A model generated the notes under the pieces. That model saw only the letters and a program-made list of their open reading frames with translations, had not been told where the DNA came from and did no database searches. From NCBI RefSeq assembly GCF_050947875.1, contig NC_134570.1, forward strand, positions 243,900,584 through 243,964,583: 64,000 nucleotides of DNA, read 5' to 3'. Source of the DNA: Dermacentor variabilis. Its lineage: Eukaryota > Arthropoda > Arachnida > Ixodida > Ixodidae. Both the position numbers and the translations under genes were made by a program. This document shows positions 35,901 to 47,041 of this stretch, piece by piece (the stretch's first letter is position 1; each line of letters begins with the position of its first letter).

Positions 35901-36776
35901 GACATCGACGAACTTCGCCGAGGCGGGCGTCGCAACGGCGTTCAGGTGAACTGAGCTTAGCTTGTACTGTTTGAACTTCCGCGAGCGGCATACTTCGGCG
36001 AAGTGGCCTTTCTTTTTGCAGAAGTTGCAGGTGGAGCGACGGGCCGGGCAGTCTGAACGTCGATGAGGCGCGCGGTCGCAGAATTGACATCGGGACGGCT
36101 CGCATGAGCGTTCTGCTTCCGGCTGCGGCGAACGAGGCTTAGCGCCGGAGCGACGACGAGAGGGGAACTTGTTAGCGTTGGCGGCGTCGAGGTTGAGCTC
36201 GTGGGAGTGCTCGGTGCGTCGGCGTCTGTCGGCGTCTTCGGATTGACGGGCTTGCGTCCAGGCGTCCTGTAGCGTCAACTTCGCGTTCCGGCACAGCTGG
36301 TCCGAGAGACGCGAGTCGCGGAGGCCGACGACGAACCGGTCGCGTACGAACCTTTCCTCGACAGCAGCAGGCGGACAGTTACAGCGCTCAACCATCTTGC
36401 GCAGTTCTGCGTAGTATGTGTCGACGCTTTCGTCGGGCAGCTGAACGCGTCTGTGGAACCGTGACGATTCGTAAAGCTCGTTTTCCGGGTGCACGAAGTG
36501 CTCAGTGAAGCGGGTGGCAACGACTTGGTATGAAGCGAGCGACTGGGCGTCGAGTGAGAAAGTCTCGAGAAGCGGGCGGGCCTCCGGGCCCATGCAGTAC
36601 AGTAGCGAGCGTACCTGGATGTCTTCCGACGCTTGCGTCAGTCCTGAGACCGCTGCGTAGTCTTCGTAGCGGCTGAGCCATGTCGCCCACGTTGCCGGGT
36701 TCATGAAGTCGAACGGTGCCGGTGGCTGGAAGTTGACGCCGTAAAGTTTCGGCGGCTCGCCGGTCTCGAGTGACAT
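32946..36776 (-). pseudogene. Gypsy gag-pol polyprotein, open except for two amber codons
   Basis: One frame runs from the ATG at 36776 to the TGA at 32946-32948 (1,276 codons) with TAG only at 34959-34961 and 33207-33209. In order there are gag (about residues 1-230), two zinc knuckles (CQFCDRAPHRRSDC and CNFCKKKGHFAEVC), an aspartic protease (VDSGAEVSAV), RT (YRLCVDLTQLN; catalytic MIDDILVF) and RNase H (VSADASSFGLGAVL; TEKEALA). Integrase follows, with an HHCC finger around WWPGISTDIASLVANCEQC and D,D,E residues around MDLFHL, RSDNGPPF and QSNGEAERMVR. The first TAG lies in the RT just behind ITLN; the second, in QTGQRV*VRPDQ, replaces what is usually tryptophan. gag and pol share one frame, so no frameshift signal is needed. 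As read, only a truncated product up to the RT can be made. Confidence 0.93.
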
Positions 36777-36790
36777 CTTGGTGCGTTATC

Positions 36791-36808
36791 CGGCCACTTC
36801 TGACACCA
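36791..36808 (-). promoter_or_regulatory. Primer-binding site
   Basis: Directly inside the 5' LTR, minus reads TGGTGTCAGAAGTGG. TGG is the complement of the tRNA CCA end, and the sequence resembles the 3' end of tRNA-Leu (from general knowledge, not verified here). Confidence 0.75.
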
Positions 36809-37005
36809 TGTCGCGTGGTTGGTGCCGCGCGGGGCACGAGCACGCAGGGACGCACCGAAACGTACAGCCGCTTGCTTGGACACCAAGGGAATGCTCCCCC
36901 TTTATTGGGCCCGAACATATATAGACACACACACACACACACACAGGGGCCGCCACACTCTGGTGGCAGCCTAACAAATGGGGCTGAACGGTGGCGACCT
37001 CTACA
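36809..37005 (-). repeat. 5' LTR of the Gypsy element
   Basis: Same elements as the 3' LTR, AATAAA at 36901-36906, and a longer TG/CA tract. It should drive transcription leftward in window coordinates. Confidence 0.93.
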
Positions 37006-37810
37006 CTACCAATCAGAGAGCTAAAAGCGACCGAGGTTGCAAGAGCTATCGTAAAGGCATGCAACGGCAAGTTCAAAGAAGACGACGTCACTGTCAGACT
37101 AGGAACGGGATCCAACATCGTCATCACAAGTACCTCAAACGAGGAAGCAGCGAAGACGATGCTGGGGATGACTAATCTACAATTTAGAGGACATACCTAC
37201 GAAATCAACAAGTACGTGGCTCTACCGGAAACGTCAGGCGAGCCGTTATACATGGCATCGACGCAGGGACCTCGTCGGAAGAGCTCAAAGCAAGAATCAA
37301 GGTACGCGCGCAAGGAGTCACAGTACTCACGGCAAGAATGCTAATAATAATAATAATAATAAACTCTTTTATTATTTCTATAAAACCAAATACATTCATC
37401 AGGCCTGCCAAAGCCACATTGGGCTTGACTGGCAGAGCGTGACAGGCAGCGTACAAACTGTTACAATATCGAAAAAAAAGAGAAGAAGAAAAAAGAAAGA
37501 AAGAAGTAGAGATACAGGAAAGAGATAAATGTATATACATACACTGATACACACATTGTACTCATTTATAACAGGTGTATGTATATGCACATATACAGGT
37601 TTGAAAAGACATCTGGCGCGTACAAGTAGCAACATGCCTCATGATTACTTTGTGTGGCACAAAATAAATAGATGATTATAAATAACAAAATGAGTCAAAA
37701 ACCACAAATGTTTCAGTAAAAGCTGTGCGGGAACAAACTTTCTGATCATATTTTTCTTCAAAGCCACTCTGTGGGCGCAATACAGGAGGAGGTAGGCGAG
37801 GTTTATTTCT

Positions 37811-40682
37811 TTACATGTTATAGCCGCTTAAATCCGCACGCTTTAGTGCTTTCTTGAGCTTGTATTTTGATGCTGACTGCAGCACGTTACGGGGTAAATA
37901 ATTAAACAGCGCAGGAACATAGTATTCGCGCATTCTCTTGCGGTATTTCGTTGCACAGCGAGGTATTTGATAACGCCATTTGGGTCTAAGGCTACGGGGA
38001 GTTACATATGGTACTTTATAACGATTGTCCCAGAAATGTCTCAGGGCTATTGTGTGCAGCAGAACCGAAGAATAATCTGGCATGGATAATGCCTTAAAAA
38101 TATCGGAGTTGCCTTCAAGACACAAGTCATATTCTATAACTTTTAAAAGGGAGCGCATTAGTGCGTTAATTCTTTTTTGATAACGAAGAGCACAATGTCC
38201 GTAGGCAGTAATTCCGTATCGGACAACACTGTAGCACAACGCATGCGCGGTGGTTTTCCTGACTGATATGGGCATGAGGTGACGGATTTTATAAAGTAAG
38301 CAAAGCACTGAGCGAATCCTCTGACAAACATAAGAAACATGCGATTTCCATGACAGATCGCTGTCAAAACGCAAACCGACATACTTTACGGATGATGTGT
38401 AGTTGATAGGGGCGCAAGAACATGGATTACAATGTGAATTATGTAATGTTACTTCCCTAGTCAAGTGTACTCTCGTTAATGGACTGCGAAAGCAGACAAG
38501 TTTGTTTTTAATACGTTAATGTCGATTAAATTTGTGGTGAACCAGTCCATTGCCTTCGTTGCTGCTTCTTGTAGATGAGAAGCTGCATCAGAATATTGAC
38601 TTGCATGAGACACTAACACTGTATCGTCTGCATACTGAAATATCGTAATGGGGACTTCTTTAGACAGGTCATTAACGTAAATGTTAAATAGGAGAGGGCT
38701 TAATACAGAACCTTGTGGAACACCGGCTTTGATTGGAGAAAGGCTGCTGTGAAAGTTTTGAACTGAAACGTACTGAAACCGGTCCCGGAGAAAATTATCA
38801 AGAAGTGACAGAAACAAACCACGGAATCCCATCAAAGAAAGCTTTGTTAACAGCAAGTCATGGCAGACACTGTCAAATGCCTTGCTTACGTCAAGAAACA
38901 ATGCGCACGCTACCTGGTTAGTTTCGAAACAGAGGTTAAGGAAATCAGAAAAATCATCCAAAAGTGCCTGAGTGCCTTTGCCTTTTATAAAGCCGTATTG
39001 TTGCGGTGATAACATGTTGTTAGTATCAAGGAAGCTATTCATAGAGAACAGCATGTGTTTCTCTAAAATTTGTGCTATGCAAGGTAAAACTGATATGGGG
39101 CGGTAGTTTTCAACTTTGCCTCGAGATCCTTTCTTATGGAGTGGTATGATGATTGCCGTTTTCAGTCTGATTGGAATAAAGCCGCATGACAAGATGTGAT
39201 TAATTATTGCTATCAAAACGTCCTCTATGTAGCTGTAGTTTCTTCGAAGCTCTATGACAGAAATGCCATCGGCACCTACGGACTTGTTGAGTTTAAAACT
39301 ACAAAGAATCGTTTTCAGATCACAATCAGTCAGCAACGGTAGATAAGCCGATTGTGGGTTACTTGTTTTTAATGTACATGTATCCGGGTGTGGTCTAGAA
39401 AAACCCGATATTCTAGAAAAGAAATCGTTGAAATCATTAGCTATACTCTGGCTATCAGATGAAAAGTGGCAAAGGAAGTAGTTATCATTGCGTAGCTTTT
39501 TACCTACACCTCTGATGTCATTTATTAGGGACCAGGTTTTACGGCTATCAAACCGGGCATTCGTAAACTTGTTGCGAAAGTGATTGCGTTTAGCAAGGCG
39601 AATAGCTGCATTAACCCTATTTCTGCAAAATTTAAATTTTAACCGAAGTGTCTTGCAGTAAGGGGCTCGGCGACAAAGACTCCAAAGCATATCTTTTTCC
39701 TTTATAGCAGCAAGAATTTCTGCTGACATCCAACCATCATTAGCGCTGCGCTGTTTAAACGTTATAATTCGAGTGGATTCTCTCCTGAAGTTATCAAAAA
39801 GGGCAACAAATTTTTCATAAGTTTCCGACGGGGGCACGGTTGATAGAAATTTGTGCCAATCATAATGTTTCACTAGTCTATCAAATAACCTTGGATCAGT
39901 TATTGAAATTTCTGTCTTGGACGCGCTAGAAGCAATAGTGACAGATGGCTGTGTTAAAGAAGTACATACGATATAGTGATCAGCTAGTTTTGTTTGAACT
40001 ACTGTGGAATTAATAACTAGATTACATGACCGCACATTTATGTGGTCGATACATGAAACCGTAAGGCTATCCGCCAAAAATTCTTCGCGTGTGGCACAAC
40101 GGATTGTTGTTTCTAAGCCCCATTTTGATATAGTGTCAAGGTAATCACTGACAAGTGCCTTCGTAGGACAGAGTGTGTCTATATTTATATCGCCTATCAG
40201 GCACACATGTTCATCTAGTGAAAGTGATGATAAAGCGGTATCTAGCTCAGAAAGAAACAACCGTGTATTGAAGCGCGGAGGGCGATAAACTGCAAAAATG
40301 GCAACTGACAGCTCAGGAGTGCTCAGGCGAAGCGCTACTGCTTCAGCGTGAACGAAGGAAACAGTTAGTTCCGAAACTGACCACTTATTTTTAATAAAAC
40401 AGCGATGCCTCCCCCTTTTCCTACAGGACGTGTGTATGTAAACATCTGATAGTCTGGCAGAGTATATTGCACAGTACATTCCAATGGGTTGTTTATTTTT
40501 GTCAAGACGAAAACATCAAAGAAAGAGCGGACACTTGAGGTTGCAGCGACGAAATGGTCCCAATGTTTCTTAATGCTACGTATATTGACATGGCTTATTC
40601 GCAAAGCATTTCCTTGTGGCTCAGATAAAAATGTCTTAGCTTCGGAAAAGTTAGTAGTGACACGAAAGCCGCAACTGTGCAT
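37811..40682 (-). pseudogene. LINE ORF2 (endonuclease + reverse transcriptase), two frameshifts
   Basis: The start is the ATG at 40682 (MHSCGFRV). The endonuclease shows ISHVNIRSIKKHWDHF, GKGGGIAVLL, FAVYRPPRFN, CLIGDINIDTL and ADHYIVC. RT motifs are LNKSVGADGISV, ENYRPISVLPCIAQILEK, YGFIKGKGTQALL, FLDVSKAFDSV, GVPQGSVLSPLLFNIYVNDL and IFQYADDTVLV (catalytic YADD). The C-terminal part SSVKYVGLRFDSDLSWKSH continues to the stop at 37811. A shift in an A/T run near 40390 breaks the endonuclease. Another near 38496 separates the RT from its C-terminal part. The central 667-codon frame (40479-38476) is open. No RNase H is seen, as usual for this clade. Confidence 0.9.
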
Positions 40683-40684
40683 AT

Positions 40685-41431
40685 TCAAACAATTTTATCA
40701 AGATTGGACTTCCTATCGATTCTGAGCAGTGACGCCCCTTCTGACTTCTTAGCAAAAATTCTGCCGTTTCTTGTCCAGCAAAATTTATAATTTGTTTCCT
40801 TGCTCTTTAACCGTGCCATCCGAAAGAGCTCTCGGTTCTCACGAGTTAAATTGTCATTAAAGTACAGGCGTGGAAACACTCCCAACTGCGCCAGACTAGA
40901 CAGAGCTCCGCGTGCCTCGAACCATGTCTGTTTCGCAGCGAAGCTCTGCAACTGGACCAGAATAGTGGGCGGGGTGACGTCTTGACTGCGCAAACGGTGA
41001 ATGGCGACAATGTCAGCTGCTTTGAAATCAGATATTTTCAATTTCACTGCAAGTTCCGAAATGAAGGAAGTCAAATTTTCATTAGATTTAGTTGGAAGGC
41101 CGTGAATTTCAAAATTGCATCGGCAACTGTATTGTTCCAAATCATTCAGCCCTGTGTTTGCTCTATCAAGTTGCTCCGCCTGGGTAGTCAGCGTTGACGA
41201 CAGAGAGACAACCTGGCTACGAAGCTCTGTTATTTCTGATTTGGTGGTCGTAACGAAGGATGTTACGGAGTCATATTTAGCGGAGAGAAAATCAACAGAT
41301 CTCTGCATTTCCTCAACAGCATCTGAAATTCTAGCGCAGGCCTCCCCAAACGTCGACAGCTCACCCACTTTCACAGCGAGCGTACTGACAGTTGTGCACA
41401 ACTTGTCAAGCCTCTCGTTCACAGACTTCAA
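40685..41431 (-). CDS. LINE ORF1 protein, intact frame
   Basis: An open frame of 248 codons from 41431. Residues about 1-100 form a coiled coil with regular hydrophobic heptads (ERLDKLCTTVSTLAVKVGEL; SLSSTLTTQAEQLDRANTGL). The conserved core FEIHGLPTKSNENLTSFISEL and IVAIHRLRSQ follows, then a basic C-terminal part (RENRELFRMARLKSKETNYK, FCWTRNGRIFAKK). This is the layout of RNA-binding, trimer-forming LINE ORF1 proteins, here resembling the broken ORF1 at 11890-12739. The first codon at 41431 may not be the true initiator. The stop TGA (40685-40687) precedes the ORF2 ATG at 40682 by two bases, so ORF2 would be made by reinitiation. Confidence 0.8.
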   Translation of the reverse strand: MKSVNERLDKLCTTVSTLAVKVGELSTFGEACARISDAVEEMQRSVDFLSAKYDSVTSFVTTTKSEITELRSQVVSLSSTLTTQAEQLDRANTGLNDLEQYSCRCNFEIHGLPTKSNENLTSFISELAVKLKISDFKAADIVAIHRLRSQDVTPPTILVQLQSFAAKQTWFEARGALSSLAQLGVFPRLYFNDNLTRENRELFRMARLKSKETNYKFCWTRNGRIFAKKSEGASLLRIDRKSNLDKIV

Positions 41432-42558
41432 CTGCTGCGCGATAGTACTGTCCGCATGAGCAACGCCTCCAGAGGACTGGCTCCCCGTGCCGCTTTTGCA
41501 AGCGGGACAGTGCCACGTTTCGCGTTTCGCGTTTCGCTAGGAGAGTCAGAAACGGCGGTCATCACTTTCGACGGCCCAACCATACCCAAGGACGTGCTTT
41601 TCGCCGGCGGGGAATTCAGATGCTACCCGTACAGACCGACGAGGCAGGTGTGTTACATTTGCTGTCAGCAAGGCCACCGGTCCGACGTCTGCCCTGCGCC
41701 CAGCAGAAAGGCGTGCAGGGCGTGCGGAATGCAGAACCCACCGGAGAACCACCAATGTCAAACCAAGTGCCTGATCTGCGGAGGCGATCATTCCACGGGA
41801 TCCAGGGACTGCAAGGACCGACTCAAGAAAGCAAGAGAGCTGCGAGGCCGGCAACAGCAGCAACTACACCAGCAGCGGAATAGAAAGGCACGGGGAACGG
41901 AGACCAAGGTAGTTTAGCTCGGAGGGAGGACAGGAGCGGTCACGGAACCGCTCGCGGAACCAGTCGTGGGACCGCTCGCAGAGCCGCTCGCGGAGCCGCT
42001 CACAGAGCCGCTCACGCAGCTGCTCCAGATCATCCCCGCCACTGGTGCCCCCGGCCACCAAGGACAAGGGCCAGCAGCAGCAGAAGATGGCCAAGAAGAA
42101 GCCCAACAGCGGCACAAAGGTGAGCTGGGAAGCAGGCCCTCCGAAATCCCTTTTCCGCACTCGGGCAATCAAAATCAAAATAACATTATAAGCAACAGGG
42201 AGAAACAACTAGAGGAGGAAAATAAGGTCCTCAAAAGAAAACTCAAAGAGCAGGACGCGAAAATTAATAGACTAATGCAAGAGGTGCAGGAGCTAAGATC
42301 AGGTAGCCCCCCTAGGTCGCTCAAGCCACCGACCCCCCCACCTAGCCAACCTGAGATAACAAACCAACCAGACTTTGCCCCATTCATGGCAGAAATGCAA
42401 AAAGCAATGCAAGAAATGAAACAGCAAATTATGATGCAGGGTACGGAAATCCGCACCATGCGCAAACAGAAAATTACGGAGGGAGCCAAAGACAAGTCTA
42501 ATCAGAGACGCCCAATGCTAGAAAACTACAGTACGAGAGACGACTCCGAAATATAATC

Positions 42559-45500
42559 ATGGATAGTCGAGCCAAAAGAGAGAAAAAAGAAGAAAATCTA
42601 GAAATATGGCAGTGGAACTGCAGAGGTTACAAAAGAAAACAAGGACTACTACAACAATACATTAACAAGCGATTAATACCTCCAGACATAATTGCGCTAC
42701 AAGAAACAAACGTAGAACCAAAATTACAAGGCTACACGTGCTACGATAATCCGGACGAAGAACGGAAAAGGACAGCGATCCTAGTTAGTAAAAGCCTCAC
42801 GGCCATACAACGCGACAGGATAGCTGACACGGACGTAGGACATGTAATAGTCGAAATAATTCCGAAAAAGAAAAGGGCAGGAGGAAGCATATTCATAGTC
42901 AATGTATATAGTTCTCCTAAGCAAAAGAAGGCCAAACTTGAAGAGCTATTTAGAGGAGCAAACAAAATCGGAAAAGGAAATGCGCAGGTTATATTAGGCG
43001 ACTTTAACGCCAGAGAGGAAAGTTGGGGGTACAAGACATCAGAAATAAAAGGCAGGACAGTAGCCGACGCGGCAGATAACACGGGGTGCGAGCTAATCAC
43101 CAACGCCGAAAACCCGACAAGAACCGGGAACAGCGTAACCGAAGATACCTGCCCAGACCTCACCTTCGTCCTGCGAACAAAACAAGCAGAATGGGAAAAC
43201 CTAATGGAAAACCTAGGAAGCGACCACTATATTATAAGAACACAAATCACGACATCAGATAAAATCAGACGGCAAATAGGCAAAGCCAGAATGACGGATT
43301 GGAGAGCCTTCAGAGAGTCGGACAGCGACACGACCAGAGGGGAAATCCAGTCGATATCCGAATGGGGAGAAAAACTCAAAGAACAAGTAAGGAGGTTCAC
43401 GAAAGAAGTAGAACGCACGCAGCAAACACCGGACGTGGACTCTAGGCTACTCAGACTATGGGAAGCAAGAAAGGGACTTACGAAGAGGTGGAAGAGGCAG
43501 AAATTCAACAGAAAACTCAAAATAAAAATAGCAGAGATCACACGGAAAGCGGAGGAGTATGCGGAGCAGCTTGCGAGACAAAACTGGCAGCAGTTCAGCA
43601 ATTCACAGCAAAGGCGTGGAGCATACTCAAAGCCCTGCTAGACCCGACCGAAACCACGTCAGCGAAACCACATCGACTGGTTCACCAGTATGAAGGGACG
43701 AATGAATAACTGCTAGAAAAAGTACGCAAAAAATGCTTTGGCGACAGCAACCAGGCTGCTTACACAGAAGGCTATAAAGGGGAAGAAAACGAAGCATTGG
43801 ACAGGCCCATAACTAAGCAAGAAGTTTATGCGGCAATAAGAAGAGCAACAAGAAACACGGCAGCGGGTGCGGACAAAATTAACAACGCACTTATCCGCAA
43901 CCTCAGTGACGAGTTAGTCGAAAAATTAACCGACTATATATACCTCAACAAACATTGGGGAGCGGAAACAGTTCCAGAAGAATGGAAACACGCTGAAATC
44001 ATCATGATTCCAAAGCCAGGAAAGAAACTCCAAGTAGAGAACCTCAGACCAATCTCTCTCACATCATGCTTGGGCAAGATATACGAGAGTGTGGTTACGA
44101 AGAGGCTTCAAGACTACATGGACGATAACGAATTATACCCGCACAGTATGTTCGGCTTCAGAGCCAAACTGTCGACGCAAGACGTGCTGCTCCAGATAAA
44201 AGAAGAAATACTCAGCGAAATCCCACACTACGGAGAAAATATCATCATGGCACTCGACATCAAGGGGGCCTTTGACAACGTCAGTCACGAAGCCATACTC
44301 ACGGGCCTAGACAACCTGAACTGCGGCAGAAAGACAGACGGCTACGTCAAAGCATTCCTGTCGGGCAGAACAGCGATCATCGGGATAGGAGAGCTAAGGT
44401 CAGACAAGTTCAGCACTCCAAACAAAGGCACACCGCAAGGGTCAGTTATCTCGCACATCCTTTTCAACGTGGCAATGATTGGACTGGCCAAACAATTGAG
44501 GAAATTGGGAGTATACTTCATGCGATGTACGCCGACGATATTACCATCTTGGCAGAAAAAGCTCCGTTAGGATACCAAGAACTCAAGTTGCAAGAAGCCG
44601 CAGCATGCGTAGAAACATATGTGAGGGCAAGAGGACTCGCATGCTCAACGGAGAAATCTGAGCTCCTGGGAGTATGCCGGAGACGCAAGGCCAGCGACGA
44701 GGCCGAGCCCCTGAAAATCTACCTGGAGGGACACTAGATCCCGGAAGTGACGCAATGCAGAATACTGGGGATGTGGGTGCAAACAAACCAGCGTTGCACA
44801 TACGCCCTGGCACTAACCAAGACTGCAGTCAACAAAGTGGCCAGAATGATAAACCGGGTGTCGAAAAGAAGATATGGCATGAAGGAGGCAGACACACTCA
44901 AGCTGATAAAAAGCCTAGTAATCAGCAGAGTGGTGTACAGCCTACCATACTACAACTGTGTCAAAAGCGAAATCCAGCAAATCGATACCATTCTAAGGAA
45001 AGCACTCAAGACGGCGCTTCAAATACCCCAAACAGCGTCGACCGAGAAGCTACTAGCCCTAGGCCTGCACAACAGCTTTGAGGAACTTCAAGAAGCCCAA
45101 AGGATCGCACAATTCCAAAGACTACAGCAAACTTTAACCGGTAGAAGACTTCTAGTCAGGTACGGCGGCGAATCAACACTACGAGAAGTACAAGATAACA
45201 TGACGATCCCGGACGAGTACCGCAGTACCATCAGGGTAGCACCAATACCCAGAAATATGGACCCGAACCTGCACAAGGCACGCAGGGAGGCGAGGGCAGA
45301 GTACGTGCAAAGGACACTGGCCACCCGGTATGAAACGGTGTATGTTGACGCCGCAACATACACAGGCAAAGGAGAAGGCAATAAGGATAAAGTGGCGACG
45401 CTGATTGGCTCGGACCTAAGGGTAATCACCAGCGCGTGAATACGGAACTGCACGGTAGTTGAAGCCGACGAAGCGGCCGTAGCTCTGGCGGCAGTGGAGG

Positions 45501-46135
45501 GCTATCGACTAGGCAAATCCCTAACAATTTTAACAGACTCGCAAACAGCATGCCGGAATTACATGAATGGCAGGATCAGCCGCAAAGCGCTTAACATTCT
45601 CCGCTCTAACGGCCGACCCACAGATAAGCAAAGCAAACACGCGATAGTTTGGATACCGGGACACGCGAGTGTCGAGGGAAAACTGGAGGCAGATAGGATA
45701 GCTCGAGGGTACGCAACAAACCGGGCGTCCAAGAACACTGCCGCCATAGAGGACCCAGAACCGGTAGGCCAAACATACGCTGACACGCTAAACTACTTCA
45801 GGGGCGCCAGAATGAGATACCCGGCACCAGACAAACAACTCAACAGAGAAGAAGCCGTAATCTGGCGGCAACTACAAACGGGCATATACCCGTACTTATA
45901 CACACTAAGCAAAATTTACCCTATCCAATATGAGAACACATGCCCCTGGTGCGGGGATAAGCCCACGCTATATCATATCACGTAGGCCTACCAAAAAGCA
46001 AAAGAAATAACCATAATAGAAAACCCGAGTGCGGAACAGTGGGAGTGGATGCTTTCCATTGACATCCTGAAAGTCCAGCAAGGGCTAGTAAGGCGTGCTC
46101 GCACGGCAGCTACCCTCAGTGGGGCCCTGGACTAG
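42559..46135 (+). pseudogene. I-clade LINE ORF2: endonuclease, RT, RNase H, CCHC
   Basis: The endonuclease frame 42559-43600 has IWQWNCRGYKRKQGLL, IIALQETNV, QVILGDFNAREESWG and GSDHYIIRTQ. A shift near 43600 and TAA at 43707-43709 follow. The RT (43797-44570) has AGADKINNALIRN, LRPISLTSCLGKIYESV, FGFRAKLSTQDVL, ALDIKGAFDNVSH and GTPQGSVISHILFNVAM. One lost base near 44520 puts MYADDITILAE into the next frame. Then come TAG at 44735-44737 and an RNase H domain (TVYVDAATYTGKG, ILTDSQTACRNYMNG, IVWIPGHASVEGKLEADRIA) broken by TGA at 45437-45439. The end has CPWCGDKPTLYHIT with TAG at 45983-45985, a CCHC-like motif whose last cysteine is not visible, and final TAG at 46133-46135. Confidence 0.88.
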
Positions 46136-46247
46136 GGGCACCAACCCTGCAAATCAAGATGGAAGAAGCCATCTGAAGAATCGCTAACTTCATATGTAAA
46201 TAAAGCTAAATAAACGTTTTTCACTACCACCACCACTCGAGGGGCGG

Positions 46248-46378
46248 GTCTTGAATGGCGTCGTCTGCTACGGCGACGCGCGCTGGCCGCATTGTCTGCA
46301 AATGTGCTACTGTCAGGGTGGTGCGCTGATGTCATCGTTACTGCGTGAAATGAGCCGGTATTCTTTACTAAGCGTTGC
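46248..46378. repeat. Right half of an old repeat interrupted by the LINE; inverted partner at 47846-48083
   Basis: Together with about 31990-32047 this forms a segment that aligns, reverse-complemented and roughly 80% identical by eye, with 47846-48083. Shared blocks include GGCGATGCGGCGAGCGCT, GCGTCGTCTGC and CTACTGTCAGGG. The homology crosses the LINE target site. Confidence 0.7.
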
Positions 46379-46379
46379 G

Positions 46380-46882
46380 CGACGCCCACTGATATGCCTC
46401 GAAGGTAAGTTCATCGCTGGAAGGTGCAGGGCAATCATAGACGATGTAGTGATTCCCTACGTTATTGACAGCCCGTTCCCGGAAGGCGACTATATATTCC
46501 AACACGATAGGCCGCCGATGCACATTGCTCGTGTGTTGCAAGAAACGCTCAAGGAGCGTGCCGTCGCTCTCCTGAAGTGGCCGCCCCAATCCCCGGGCGT
46601 CAACATCATTTAAAATGTCTGGGGAGTATTGAAAGCATCGCTGACTCACCACCCTCTCTATTATTTGCCCGAGGGATAGCCTTTGGGCCACCATCGTCAG
46701 CGCGTGAGACGTGCTGCGAATGAACACATCGCTGTCCAAGTCACTCTACACTTCGCTGCCTTCCAGGAAGAGCGCTGCCATCGCGGTCGCTGGGGACATG
46801 ACGAGATACTAAGTCAAGTTCGGAACATGACGCGTCTAACTCTCCACCGGCGAGCAGGGCCTGTCTCGTTTAGGGAATAATT
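46380..46882 (+). pseudogene. Tc1/mariner-type transposase C-terminal fragment
   Basis: One plus frame contains EGKFIAGRCRAIIDDVVIPYV, FPEGDYIFQHDRPPMHIARV (second catalytic aspartate, family form FQQD.AP.H) and VALLKWPPQSPGVNII*NVWGVLK. The family normally has SPDLNxIENVWG, so the catalytic third position is lost to a TAA at 46611-46613. A TAG follows at about 46677-46679. The N-terminal DNA-binding half is absent, and the fragment starts at the edge of the older repeat. It is non-functional. Confidence 0.8.
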
Positions 46883-47041
46883 GTCGAGAAAAATCACTTC
46901 CAGCTCATTGTCGTAACCTTTAAAAGATTCCTTTATTCGTATCCGTTTCTTTCATCGTGTATGACCTCCAAAAGCTATCATTATTGAGTGCCTCATTTTC
47001 CTTTCGAGACAAAGACAGCACGTTGCGCGCATATCTTGGTG

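Larger units (their letters stand above)
32637..37005 (-). mobile_element. Ty3/Gypsy LTR retrotransposon with both LTRs and 5-bp TSD
   Basis: LTRs of 192 bp (32637-32828) and 197 bp (36809-37005) start TG and end CA on both strands and are flanked by CTACC (32632-32636 and 37006-37010). On minus the order is 5' LTR, primer-binding site, gag-PR-RT-RNase H-integrase, polypurine tract, 3' LTR. The LTRs differ by about five substitutions plus CA-repeat length, so the insertion is not very recent. No envelope-like gene follows the integrase. It lies in ORF1 of the surrounding LINE. Confidence 0.95.
37342..41537 (-). mobile_element. Full-length Jockey/CR1-like LINE nested antisense in the I-clade LINE
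   Basis: On minus the 5' end is at about 41537 with three copies of GCGAAAC. ORF1 is followed by ORF2 and a 3' end of (TTA)n-type repeats at 37342-37362, a typical tail. The host LINE reads through exactly once the block is removed (TARM|LGES). GCTA is present at both edges, a possible 4-bp TSD. The coding part is well preserved: ORF1 is intact and ORF2 has two frameshifts. Confidence 0.9.
32176..42190 (+). pseudogene. LINE ORF1 (gag-like, zinc knuckles) in three separated pieces
   Basis: Piece 1 starts at the ATG at 32176 (MDSCRPSLPNPM) and runs to 32636 with one TAG at 32341-32343. Piece 2, 37011-37341, continues exactly in frame after removal of the LTR element (NGLP|IRELKATEVARAIV), with an RRM-like GSNIVITSTS and FRGHTYEINKYVALPE. 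Piece 3, from 41538, continues (TARM|LGESETAVITFDGPTI) into YRPTRQVCYICCQQGHRSD, KACRACGMQNPPENHQC and CLICGGDHSTGSRDC, three zinc knuckles. At about 41915 the frame is broken; an Arg-Ser repeat (41931-42030) and a coiled coil (QLEEENKVLKRKLKEQ, about 42205) lie in different frames, so this end is damaged. The exact restoration of frame across both inserts proves the nesting. Confidence 0.85.
32060..46235 (+). mobile_element. Full-length I-clade LINE carrying two nested retrotransposons
   Basis: CTCGAGGGGCGG occurs at 32048-32059 and at 46236-46247, a 12-bp TSD for the whole block. Order: 5' leader, ORF1 (gag-like, three pieces), ORF2 with endonuclease, RT, RNase H and CCHC-like end, then a 3' tail with AAATAAAG and ACCACCACCAC. 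Without the two inserts (32637-37005 plus its TSD copy, and 37342-41537) the element is about 5.6 kb. RNase H downstream of the RT and a zinc-knuckle ORF1 point to the I group. Both ORFs have several stops or shifts. Confidence 0.9.

Noticed and set aside
41966..42556. Separate 196-codon gene between the LINE ORFs
   Set aside because: It is the damaged end of ORF1. The coiled-coil part lies in this frame but the Arg-Ser part lies in another, which shows frameshifts and not a new gene.
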